Origin: Blattamonas nauphoetae
Taxonomy: Eukaryota; Preaxostyla; Oxymonadida
NCBI GenBank assembly: GCA_033064195.1
Contig: JARBJD010000044.1
Coordinates: 62,001-126,000, forward strand
Direction of reading: 5' to 3'
Length of the DNA stretch: 64,000 nt
Each line of letters starts with the position of its first letter. Position 1 is the stretch's first letter. The translations under genes and the position numbers were made by a program. Positions 25,899 to 35,009 of the stretch are shown here, piece by piece. Under the pieces are notes generated by a model. That model was not told where the DNA came from, did not search any database, and saw only the letters and a program-made list of their open reading frames with translations.

Positions 25899-26498
25899 CT
25901 AAAAAGAATCGATGGTGTACTCCTCGAGATGAATAGTGCTGAAATCAACTAAATGCAAAAATACCATTTCTGATTTGGTCAGCTCATTTACTCCAATTCC
26001 AAAGATTTTTGACCACCAGCTATTCCGGATGGGAGAATCTCTGAGGGTTTTGTGGGCGAGGATGATGGCGACAAGAGTTACAGTTGCAAGGCTGTCAAGT
26101 TTAATTACACTTTTGTCGACATGTGAAAACTTTTGGCTATCGCAGCGTACAGCCTTATGGATCAATGTTTCTGTGAGTTGAATCTCGGAGAGTTCGAGAT
26201 TGGTAGTCCGCACACTATGCATAAGAATTTTGGTGATAGTATGGGTGATGATTGAATGAATACGTTGAGCTTTTGATTTATCTTGGATTTTGGTCTTGAC
26301 ATGTTCAAAGACTGTGCGAGAAATCGAGGATGAGATGGCGAGGATTTGCGAATCATCTGGAATCTCCCCACGCGAAAAATGATTAGAATTGAGGGGTGGT
26401 TCTTTCGAGACTGATGGTGCACAGATGAAGTGGTGGTCAGGGATGACCGGTTGTGGGGTTACAGAAACACAAGGGCTCATCTCGATCCAGACCAACAT
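25899..26498 (-). CDS. Cyclin, Pho80/PCL (cyclin-U/P) type
   Basis: Single-exon 199-residue protein with a cyclin-box fold of the Pho80-like class, which partners Pho85/CDK5-like kinases. The second half reads ATVTLVAIILAHKTLRDSPI, then NSWWSKIFGIGVNELTKSEM and FLHLVDFSTIHLEEY. It fits the class pattern (LLTAVLLASKFLDD..YSNAYWAKVGGI...ELNRLELEFLFLLDF). The cyclin-box Lys (HKTL) and a Glu in the ELTKSEMVFL helix are present. The first half (SRTVFEHVKTKI...ILMHSV) forms the preceding helices. It ends 83 bp from the convergent TatD gene. The start is the first in-frame ATG; a second at 26480 would be six residues shorter. The partner kinase cannot be told from sequence. Confidence 0.78.
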   Translation of the reverse strand: MLVWIEMSPCVSVTPQPVIPDHHFICAPSVSKEPPLNSNHFSRGEIPDDSQILAISSSISRTVFEHVKTKIQDKSKAQRIHSIITHTITKILMHSVRTTNLELSEIQLTETLIHKAVRCDSQKFSHVDKSVIKLDSLATVTLVAIILAHKTLRDSPIRNSWWSKIFGIGVNELTKSEMVFLHLVDFSTIHLEEYTIDSF

Positions 26499-26616
26499 TA
26501 CGACTTTCAGAAAGTTGATCGAGAATGTTCTGATGTTGCTCAGAATGAATGAAGGTGCTCAAAGAAATGTGAAATTTTCTGTGATAAATCAATATATGAC
26601 ATGTGAATCTCGACAT

Positions 26617-27697
26617 TCACTGCTCCTCTGCTTGTTCTTCCTCCTCTTCTCCCTCCTTCTTTGGCTCTGGCTCTGGCGGGAGATCAAGCTCTCCTTCTTG
26701 GATTTGGATGTCAAAGTCAGCCTCCACAGTCTGAGAATAGTATAAAGATGAATGAAAACAGACAGCAGGTGTCGATTGGGAGAGAACTTGAGGAATGAAT
26801 TGTCGTAGTGAGATTTTTTCCACTTTCCTCATTTGTGGTTCATTAGCCTCTTCAGCTTGTTCCTCGGCCTCTTCTGCTTGTTCTGTTGGCTCTTTCTCGA
26901 TCTGAGTTGGATAGTGATTTCGATGGAAAATGGGGACAAACCGGGACTTCAAATGATTTAGTCTCTTCCTTAAATGTCCCTGTAATTGAATTTCCATTCA
27001 CCATGACGTACCGTCCCTCAACATTCGGCCTCTGTTTGTCAAACTGTCCAACATAGTAGCTGCCGTCCTTAATCTTCCAAACTCCACGGATGATTTGGCC
27101 AGCACGCCAAACGCCAATATACTGTCCGAAAAAATAAGTGACAAAAAGGAAAAAGACTTGATTGCCATCCTGTTTAAATGTATGCGTGCCTTTCCCATGT
27201 TTTTTCCCATTTTCCCACTGTCCAATATATGTATCACCATTTGGATATGTGTAGGTTCCATCTCCATGCCTCCTCCCTTCATGAAATTGACCTGGTTCGA
27301 TGACAATGAAAATGGGAGGGGAGCATGACAAACCATCGTATGATGAACCGTCTGGATATTTCATCAAGCCATATCCCTCCTTTTTGTGATTTTCGTATGT
27401 TCCTGAGTATTTCGCAATTGGTTTTTTCCAGAAATACTTCCCTGGTCCTTGCCGAACTCCCTTTTTATATTCTCCTTTGTAAATATCTCCATTCGGAAAT
27501 CGATTTACACCCTGACCTTCTCGTTCTTTTGTGAAGAAGGAGTGATGGAGATAGATGTGAGTTTGTTGTGAATGATTTTGGAGAGATGAGATATGAATCA
27601 GAGAAAATAAACCTCCAGTTATAGTGTTTCGTCCTCCTTCATAGACGCCAAGAATTTTCTCGGGGCTCATTTCTTCTTGTTCTTCCTCTTCGCTCAT
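26617..27697 (-). CDS. RSPH1: Radial spoke head 1-like MORN-repeat protein
   Basis: MORN-repeat protein most like radial spoke head component RSPH1, which works in the motile axoneme. Six exons (27697-27613, 27525-27334, 27291-27158, 27121-26942, 26901-26764, 26730-26617), introns 87, 42, 36, 40 and 33 nt, give 280 residues. The order is that of RSPH1: an acidic start (MSEEEEQEEMSPEKILGVYE), GGRNTITGEREGQGVNRFPN, then MORN repeats (GDIYKGEYKKGVRQGPGKY, YSGTYENHKKEGYGLMKYPD, GDTYIGQWENGKKHGKGTH, YIGVWRAGQIIRGVWK, YYVGQFDKQRPNVEGRYV), and a Glu-rich tail. The 33-nt last intron is frame-neutral and could be coding. No in-frame ATG exists upstream of 27697. General MORN proteins are the alternative, but the acidic ends favour RSPH1. 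Confidence 0.83.
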
Positions 27698-27760
27698 TTG
27701 TACTGGCTGGGATTTTGTTGTGGAGAGATCGAACAGTGTCTCCTCACATTGCTCCAACTC

Positions 27761-28174
27761 ATGTCATGTCTGTCCTCCGATCGATTTTCATGACATTTTC
27801 TCTTTGACTCTCCTCATCTCCTATTTTCTGTAGTTTTTGGCCTCTCTGTCCAACCAGGAGAACCCTTCACAATCGTTGTCCCCCCTTTCTCAACCCTTCA
27901 CTTAACCAACGCTTGCCTCACTGAAGAAACACGGAAATTCACTGCCTTATGTTTCTCGACTGAAGATATCAAGACAACCATGTGCCAACTAAAGTTCCCA
28001 AACGTCTCAAATTCTCCCTTAGACTATGTGTTTCGGCCGAGAGAGACGGTCATTCTGTCTGTGGAGGGACCTGGAACAATTGACGTGACTGGAATGTACC
28101 TCCAAGTGGACTCATCTCTAATTGAGGCAGATTTTGGAGATGTCTCCTCTGACTCGAGCTCGAGCGAAGATTAA
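27761..28174 (+). CDS. Nucleoplasmin-like domain protein (histone chaperone type)
   Basis: Two exons (27761-27767 and 27834-28174) around a 66-nt intron encode 115 residues. The first exon is only seven bases (M, S and one base); splicing gives MSFFGLSVQPGEPFTIVVPP, which matches the start of the nucleoplasmin-like domain found at the N-terminus of FKBP39/46, Fpr3/Fpr4 and plant HD2 proteins (FWGxxVKPGKP). Later blocks STLHLTNACL, ALCFSTEDIKTTMCQLKFPN and ETVILSVEGPGTIDVTGMYL complete the beta-jellyroll, followed by an acidic, Ser-rich tail (DFGDVSSDSSSSED). No FKBP or other domain follows. By family this would bind histones as an oligomer. Its ATG is 63 bp from the divergent RSPH1 start. Confidence 0.72.
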
Positions 28175-28347
28175 TTTTTGGAAACTCTGACAACATCAAT
28201 TCATTCACTTCATCGTTTTTGATTCTGAATATGTCACATGTATGAAGGAATACGTCGTGACATCAACTTTCACATTTATAGATAGGTTTTCCACTCATAG
28301 CACGCAATGTCTTTGAAAATCAAGGTAACATTGTATCTGAACAGGAA

Positions 28348-28565
28348 ATGAGCGAGCTGTCCTCTCTGTCATGGTTGGTTTCTTGTATGAACCACATATT
28401 TCTCGCAGCTCACAGTTTCATGATCTTCCATTTCGCTACAATTCATTCTCGTTTGAAATCACGTTTGTTCAAACAAAAAAGATATTAGAAGACAGAAACC
28501 AGGTTTTGACAAAGATTTGGTGTTTGGGTTTCAATAATTGTGATCAGAACCCTAGTTCGGACTGA
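28348..28565 (+). CDS. Possible small three-exon protein (45 aa)
   Basis: A putative gene in the gap before the membrane protein. Exons 28348-28373, 28409-28502 and 28548-28565 (introns 35 and 45 nt, GT..AG) would encode MSELSSLSCSQFHDLPFRYN followed by SFSFEITFVQTKKILEDRNQ and NPSSD. If the second intron is retained the frame also stays open. I recognise no family. The case rests on splice sites of the right size and an open frame, so it may be chance or the end of a longer gene beginning near 28,300. Confidence 0.3.
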
Positions 28566-28644
28566 ACTCTCACAGACGTCATGGTTATGGTTAATGACTG
28601 TTGCTGTGTCAGTATCTCATCCTCTATTTTCTCAATTTCCAACC

Positions 28645-29997
28645 ATGTGTTTAGATGCCAACCATAGACATAAGTGTTGCTCGGTCACCTTCAAAATGAT
28701 GAATATTCTCTATATCATCATAGGCATCGCAATATTCGTTATTGGGGTTGTTATATCCAAAGTTTTCTTTAAGCTCACACCTTATTGGTACGTGATATTC
28801 ATTGTTGCTGGTTTGATGATCATACTCAGTGTTCTCGGCAACATTGGATCTGGGTATGGGGCTTTTATCACTTATATTCCATCTAGATACTCATATCCAG
28901 TGAAAATTCGACGTTTAAAGTTTCTTCGAATCTACTTCATCTTCTGGTTCGTCTTCACGTTCGCATTTGTGATCATCACTCCTCCAATTATGCTCTCCAC
29001 TATCTCAATACCTCGCGAACTCAACCGCCTACTTACCATTTATAGAGCCAATTCGAATGCAATTCCAGCATTCTTCTCAAAGATCATTGAAAACCTTCTC
29101 ACATCAAGTACAACTCTATTAGGTGGAATCATGCTCATAATATCTGCTGTTTTTCTTCTAGGTCTAATTATGTGTATGGTACTGATGAGTCCAGAAAATG
29201 TGATCCAGTCGTTCAACTTTCTCTCATCATTTTTGCTCACGCTCCTTGGGATTGCCATCATCATTATCTCGATAATCTTGTACAACACCACAATCCTTGT
29301 TCGATCTCATCTGACGCTTTTCTTGGCACTCGTATTATTTGGGGCGGTTTTCGCTGTCATTGGTGTTTGGGGGATTTTCTCAGCTTGTATTGTGGAGAAG
29401 TCCACAAAGCCGAGTCTTCTAAACCTTCTCCTAGTTGCTCTCGTTGCAATTGTTTATGCTGTTATCGTTGTCGTCTTGTTTACATCAATTAAATCCTTCT
29501 CCACAATTTTCTCCCCTCTTGTGGCTCAGTTTTGCAGTGCTGAGGAAACAGATATCCTCTCCACGACTAAAGATTGTTCAGATGTTTCCAGTGAGTTTGA
29601 TCGTCTGCTTTGCTATGATACAGCATCTTTCGGGCGACTCATGGACAATTGTATCGACAGTCTCCTTATTCTCGATCTTATTCACCCAGCGAATGGCTCC
29701 TGTAGTTGCGAAACCTTGGAAAGTGCTACAATTCTCCAAAGTATTCAACAATTTACGGCTGTTGTGACCACATCATTCACGGAAAACGCGTCTTGGGCAG
29801 TAACAGCAGCCGCTTCAGTCGGTGCGTTTCTTCTCTTCTACATTCTGTCGAACCTCTGCCAAGTCACATATTATCGTCTTGATGTTGATGAGGATGGAGT
29901 ATTGGTCGGCAACACAATGCAAGCCCTGTATTATCAATCAACAAATCTTGAACCAACTGAATACAAAAAACAAGACGAAACATATGATGATGATTGA
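28645..29997 (+). CDS. Eight-TM membrane protein, tandem tetraspanin-like
   Basis: Single-exon 450-residue membrane protein with eight hydrophobic segments. The arrangement repeats: TM1-TM3 close together (NILYIIIGIAIFVIGVVISK, WYVIFIVAGLMIILSVLG, YFIFWFVFTFAFVIITPP), a ~40-residue loop, TM4 (GGIMLIISAVFLLGLIMC); then TM5-TM7 (LLTLLGIAIIIISIILY, LFLALVLFGAVFAVIGVW, LLLVALVAIVYAVIVVVL), a ~100-residue Cys-rich loop, and TM8 (AVTAAASVGAFLLFYIL). The beginning KCCSVTFKMMNILYIIIGI resembles a tetraspanin N-terminus. The large loop has paired Cys (CSAEE, KDCSD, LLCYD, DNCID, CSCE), but the CCG motif is absent. The tail is acidic (DETYDDD). I chose 28645 because it gives a short cytosolic lead to TM1; an open frame extends upstream to an ATG at 28540. 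Confidence 0.65.
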   Translation: MCLDANHRHKCCSVTFKMMNILYIIIGIAIFVIGVVISKVFFKLTPYWYVIFIVAGLMIILSVLGNIGSGYGAFITYIPSRYSYPVKIRRLKFLRIYFIFWFVFTFAFVIITPPIMLSTISIPRELNRLLTIYRANSNAIPAFFSKIIENLLTSSTTLLGGIMLIISAVFLLGLIMCMVLMSPENVIQSFNFLSSFLLTLLGIAIIIISIILYNTTILVRSHLTLFLALVLFGAVFAVIGVWGIFSACIVEKSTKPSLLNLLLVALVAIVYAVIVVVLFTSIKSFSTIFSPLVAQFCSAEETDILSTTKDCSDVSSEFDRLLCYDTASFGRLMDNCIDSLLILDLIHPANGSCSCETLESATILQSIQQFTAVVTTSFTENASWAVTAAASVGAFLLFYILSNLCQVTYYRLDVDEDGVLVGNTMQALYYQSTNLEPTEYKKQDETYDDD

Positions 29998-30148
29998 TTT
30001 TATTTTCGTTGACGTGTTTTCTTTTCAAACTTGCATCAAATCACTGTTTTCTTTTTTTGTTTCTTCATTCTCACGAACGACATCGACAAGCTATTTTTGA
30101 TTTCAGCTGATTTGAACAAATCCCTCTTTATGCCAAAGCAAGTGTGAA

Positions 30149-31238
30149 TCATGTGATTTCATCGAATCCACGGACATGAATATGAAGTTGTTGTTTTCGT
30201 TTCTTCGTCTTACAGATAACAAAATAAACGAACTGATCAGGAAACCGCAAATTTTCTGCAATCCAATTGGCTGGTGTATCAAGAGGTATCGAGATTGAGT
30301 GAATTAGGACAACAGGATTCAAATCTTCGTGTTCGCTGAACGTAAAAGCCTGATCTTCGTGTAATGACTCATTTTTTGGGAAGAGCTGTAAAAGGATGCT
30401 AAAGATAGTTTGAGAATCAGAAGCGTATGGCAATGGAGGCTGGAGATAACGCATCTCATTGGCTTCAAAATAGAATCTGAACGGATATCGTCTTGGTTCC
30501 GTAAGCGGAGATTGCAGATCAGCATCGAACAGAGGATGAATAGATTGAGTGAAGTTTGGAATAATGCTTTTGATGACATTGTTGTAAGAAGAAAAGGAGG
30601 CTGATGAATGTTGTGTCGAAAGCTGGAATACCTGTCGAAACGGCTGTAAAAAGTTCGATCTTCGTTGTGGGAGATGCTCGTTGATAGATTTGAGCTGAAT
30701 GGGATGTTAATTGGAGAGCCTGATGGAGGGATCCAGAGGATCAGTGGAAAAGAAGAATACCTCCTTAATTTGTTGATTGAAACTTGATGCCATTGCATCA
30801 AACGAAAAGAGATGCATGAGTTGTCGGGAGGGAAAGGCCGATATATTGACTTCTACGGTCCAGGGGCGTGAATACGGATCGCTGAATGAGTCAGAAGTTT
30901 GATGTCGAGAACATTGGAATATGTCAAATAATACTCCGAGTGGAAGGTTCCTATCAAGAAAAAATTACTCAACAATACAAAAGTAAGAAAACCAATCAAG
31001 GAGTTTCTGATCGCAGGAGAACCAGAGAGGTGATTCAATTTCATGTGTGAAAAAATGTTGTGATATTTCGATCGTATGGAGTGGGAGATAAGTACAAAAC
31101 GGCAGATTAAGCTGATGAAGACCAAATGAATTGAGAATTGTGAATGAATACAATTAGATCGTCAGGCTTCGTTTCACAAGTTTGGTCAAGCAGCTGAAAC
31201 CTAACAGAAATAACATTATTCCACAGGTTTTGAGTCAT
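30149..31238 (-). CDS. ATG5: ATG5, autophagy E3-like component
   Basis: ATG5 is joined to ATG12 and with ATG16 promotes ATG8 lipidation on the phagophore. Five exons on the minus strand (31238-31152, 31111-30993, 30950-30761, 30719-30632, 30600-30149), introns 40, 42, 41 and 31 nt, give 311 residues (human 275). Splicing rebuilds family blocks: NLWNNVISVRFQL, then PFCTYLPLHTIEISQHFF, PLWFSCDQKLLDWNLPLGVL, PWTVEVNISAFPS, EPRRYPFRFYFEANE and IHSISIPLDTPANWIAENLR followed by FPDQFVYFVI, in the order UblA, helical, UblB. The lysine that accepts ATG12 should lie in the helical part (QQIKE is a candidate, not proven). Frame closure at all four junctions and match along the whole length make the call strong. 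It is the last recognisable host gene before the transposon zone. Confidence 0.87.
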
Positions 31239-31314
31239 GACAATGATATGTGCTTCTTGCTCACCAAGTTGACTTTTTTTTTGAATTAAGGGCTGGAATG
31301 ATCTTGAGTGAATT

Positions 31315-32935
31315 GTCCCTCAAAAATGGGGGGTTTTTAAAAAAATGGGGGTAGAACCGAGATTGACCCATTTGAAAAAATGATTAAACCGTTGAATGAG
31401 AAAAGCGAAATGATAAACAAAAAAAGTGTCCTATTAATCCTCTTCGTCACTTGAGTCATCTCCACCATCCTCATTTTCATCAAGAGGAATCTCTGGGTTG
31501 GGAGGGGCGTTGAACCTTCTCATTAGATCAGGATCCGTTATGAACCAGAGTCCTTCTCTTGTGTTGTCTCGTCGTGTTGGAGGAGGATTAAGATTTCTGG
31601 GTAGTTCTGCTTCAGTTATTTTTGATGCCACTGGTTGCATCGTGGGTGGATGAAGGCCTGTGTCCCTGAAGGAGGCCTTGATCACTTTAGGGTTAAGACC
31701 ATCCGCGAGGGACTGATCGAGGGCCTCAATGAAGGCAGTCCTTTTTTGAGAGGCATCTGCTAGTGCGTGGGGTCGGATCGAGCTGAGTAGACCACGTTTT
31801 ATGTTCGCTGTCACGTATTGATCCACGGGCTGCAACATGTGCGTGGTATGGGAGGGAAGGATGACGATGTCTATACTATTTAATTGACAGAGCAGTTGCA
31901 CTGAGGCCACATAATGGGAGCGAAGGCCATCCATGATGAGGAGGATCCGAGAGTTTTGTTGGTTGATGTTTTGTCTTCGTTGAAGCATATAGGGAAGGAT
32001 ATAGAGTTGGAAAATTGTCTGAAATAGGGTGTTTGTCATCCTGGTTTGCGGATTAGCAAGTATTGTGAGGTTTGATCCACGGAATGGTGCATATTCGTCC
32101 GGGAGTTGTTGGAAAGGGACCAAAAGCACTGTCGGAAGAAATTTGCCATCTGCTGCGATGGTGAGGATAAATGTCGTTTTGCTCGGAAGAGGGATTTGGG
32201 GGACGATGGGCCGAGGATCCCCTGGGGCGACCGCAACCAACACATTATGATTTGGGGCGGAGTTCGCAAAAGATTCGTCTAAATTGAAAATCAGTGAAGC
32301 GGTATACGGGTATAATTGTCGTAATCTAAGGTAATGGTTGAACCATGGTGTGATAATTTGGGCGGATGTTTGCCGAAAACGTTCATGAGGGAATTGTTCA
32401 CTCTGTTTGAGTGAGATTTCAGGTCTTCGGTTGGCAAAGGAATAGCCGAAGGTTGCGGAGAGTTGGGGGTGGGGGACTGTAAGTGGACGTTGACGGATTT
32501 GGTCCTGACACTATATCGAAAAATGAGTGAGAAAAACGAGAACATACTAACGATCTGATCGAATTAGCTGAGTGAAAAATCCGTTGACCTCGATCGTGCA
32601 AAAGTTCTTGAACTACAGCTTGTTGTTCGCCCTCCGAGAGTTTCGGAGGGCGCCCAACTACCCCGCATGGTTTGTTGCTTTTTACGTTCTTGATGGCTCT
32701 CTCCATAACGTGCTTTTTAATGTTTCCCACTCGGCCAGCCCGAGCGAAGGGAATGCTATGCGCGAGTGCTAGGCGCACAAACCGCTCCCCACGATGGGGG
32801 ATGCGTCTGTACTCCTCCGTCCCAGCAAGACGGAGGATTTCGGCATCTGAAAGGGGACTAACCTTGGGCATAATAATCATGGGGCAGCGGGGGATTTACC
32901 CCCCATTTTTTAAACACCCCCATTTGATCAAGGAC
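31315..32935 (-). mobile_element. Pogo-like DNA transposon, apparently complete
   Basis: About 1.62 kb with imperfect G-rich terminal inverted repeats: the left end has caaaaatggggggttttt and aaaaatgggggtag; the right end read inward has gatcaaatgggggtg and taaaaaatggggggtaa. TA follows the right tip, as expected for a TA target, but the left flank reads TT. The single gene fills the element on the minus strand. This is a full-length member of the family whose diverged relatives lie at 57095-61140 and 61835-63026. Confidence 0.75.
31434..32880 (-). CDS. Pogo-type (DDE_1) transposase with one intron
   Basis: Exon 1 (32880-32548) and exon 2 (32510-31434) around a 37-nt GT..AG intron encode 469 residues with no internal stop; both exons are whole codons. 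The N-terminal part is a helix-turn-helix region (PCGVVGRPPKLSEGEQQ, HSANSIRSL) that continues after the intron as CQDQIRQRPLTVPHPQLSAT. The catalytic part has three acidic positions: FNLDESFANSAP, ILLIMDGLRSH and THMLQPVDQYV, the last being the DDE_1 H-LLQPLD signature. The tail is acidic (DENEDGGDDSSDEED). A second ATG (MPKVSPLSDAE) three codons in may be the true start. The gene looks functional by sequence; activity is not shown. Confidence 0.82.
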
Positions 32936-33005
32936 TAAAACAATGAAAAATTGTAAATCACTAAAATCGTGTTGTACCTGTGTGGCCAGCCAAAAAGGCG
33001 TGGCT

Positions 33006-34947
33006 TAGGCATGGCTGACCGGCCAAAAGTGCCGGTCAGTGTCACTCCCGAAATCTGAAAAGGGTCAGATCCGACACTAACGATAAATTGCCTGCTATGA
33101 AGAAGAAATCGACAAGATAGCCGATACTATTGTCATTATTTGAGTACTGAAATCGTGTGATATCCTCTATCGAATTATTGGTGCGATTCAGCTCTCTTTC
33201 TTACCCACTGTGCCTATATCGATCATCACCACATCGTTTTGTACTTCTACGTGTTCCTAATGTGGTTTGTATGATTCATTTTGTCTTTTTTCTATCCTAT
33301 ATTCACCATTTTCGTTTTTATCATCTCCGTCTCTCTCTCTCAATCTCTAAGGCACCGTCTATCGCAGCAACTCGTTCAGTCCGATTAAACCGACTCAGGA
33401 TCAGCATGTCCTGTCCATATTCACTCATATCAACCCAACCGAATGTCTTTCGTCTTTCTTCCATCATCTCCACCCACCACTGATGCGATCCTGGCATAAT
33501 CAGCAGAGTAAGTTCTTCTCCCGCACTTATCTCACCAATTCAGATCCTCCAACATGATCCTCTTCCTTCACGCAGCTTTAACGTCGGTTGAACTGTACGG
33601 ACTTCATTATCTTCCAATTTGACGAAATATGCTGTGAACTACATACTGAACAACTTCTTCAATCAATAATTGCGAATGGCGGAGGTAATAAAAAGAGAAC
33701 CATGTGTCTAACAGATTGTAAGAACTTAAGACACTCACTGAACAATTCTCTCACATTTGTCAACCAAAACCGCATGCCAGAACGAGAAATGGAAGATCGT
33801 ACGACAGAAACACGCCCACCACCTGACACCATGCAACTTATCTCGTCGACATTCGTTCTGTCTCCCAGACTAAGAAGGAGAGATCAAAATTTCATGCGGT
33901 GTGGATCGATTTCAGACCCGACACTGATGGATGTTGGATGACACGAAATGCGGCGGAAGGAGAGGGGGAATGAGTCAGAATTTGGAGGAATGACAAAGTG
34001 GACGCGTGGGATGAGGAGCGGATCACCGAAGAGCCATCTGGACGATGATGTGCCACACATCGCACACAAACTTCCACTCGCATCCTCCATAGCAGCTGTC
34101 GATTCGAACAATGGAATACACGCAGAACCAGATCTGCACATTGAAGGGATAGCGCACGTAGACTCGCCTCTTTGATATGGTGGGCGGGAATAGGGATGTC
34201 GAAACCGCGTTGACTCTGACATGAACCAGGGGCTAGGGCGAGAACTAAGGAGAGCACCGGAAGTGGAGAACACGCACAGTCTGATCGCTGCGAAGAGCCT
34301 TCCTTGTTTCCACCATTTCACCTTCGCCGTTGGATTCAAATCCCCCTTCGACGATTTCCGGTTCAGTCCAACATGCTCAACTTCGGAAATGACCGAAGCG
34401 TCGCTGGATGGTGGGGAAGAGGGGAGGATGGGTGTGTGTGGAGAGCGGAAAGGGCGAGATGACGAGCATGTGACTCCGATCTTTGAGGTGAAGCGGAACA
34501 CATCTCAGTTGCCTGATCGTCGCAGATAGATATTCTCATTCTCTTTTCACCACTCGTTCGCAGTTATACGCTCATTCCAAAGCATTACATTTGAACCTTT
34601 CATCCTTTTCTCGATTGTTTATGTCAAATTCGTTGATGTGAATTCTTCTAGGTGAACAGTTTTGGAAGTGATCTGATCCGCCCAAAAGATATTATGATCG
34701 GATCCAAATAAGTGAACCAATGAAAAAGGAGACAATTCCCACCTCTCACAGTTTAATCTCTACAAAATTATGTGGACTGTACCAAAAATAGAGATGTTCA
34801 TGTCTCTTAAAATGAAAACCCTCACATTCTTTCTAAAAATCCGGAGAAATGATTACTCCAGACTATGGGTTTCGATATTTCTCCGGTCAGTGACCGTCAG
34901 TACTTTTCGGTGAAAACTGACCGGTCAGTGCCGGTCAGCCATGCCTA
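33006..34947. repeat. Putative 1.9-kb element bounded by inverted repeats
   Basis: An 18-bp sequence (taggcatggctgaccggc) at 33006-33023 occurs inverted and perfect at 34930-34947. Both sides continue with related gaccggtcag-type palindromic motifs. Between them I see no transposase. Open frames (33157-33483 +, 33588-33941 +, 33884-34501 -, 34221-34529 +) show no family I recognise. The interior is AT-rich with pyrimidine tracts at its left and GC-richer from 33,800 to 34,500. It could be a non-autonomous transposon or a chance pair at the edges of decayed genes. Confidence 0.4.
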
Positions 34948-35009
34948 CGTGGCTAAAGTTTGTGCAAAAAAGATGCCGATCTGCGCCAAAAAACATTCCC
35001 ACAATTTCG

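Noticed and set aside
28540-28644. Start of the tetraspanin-like gene at 28540
   Set aside because: It would add 35 residues before a typical short N-terminus and overlap the putative small gene; 28645 fits the topology better.
33157-33540. Fragmentary exons (e.g. a frame reading VYRSNSFSPIKPT) as a host gene
   Set aside because: Plausible acceptor sites exist, but no family match and no continuous set of exons could be built.
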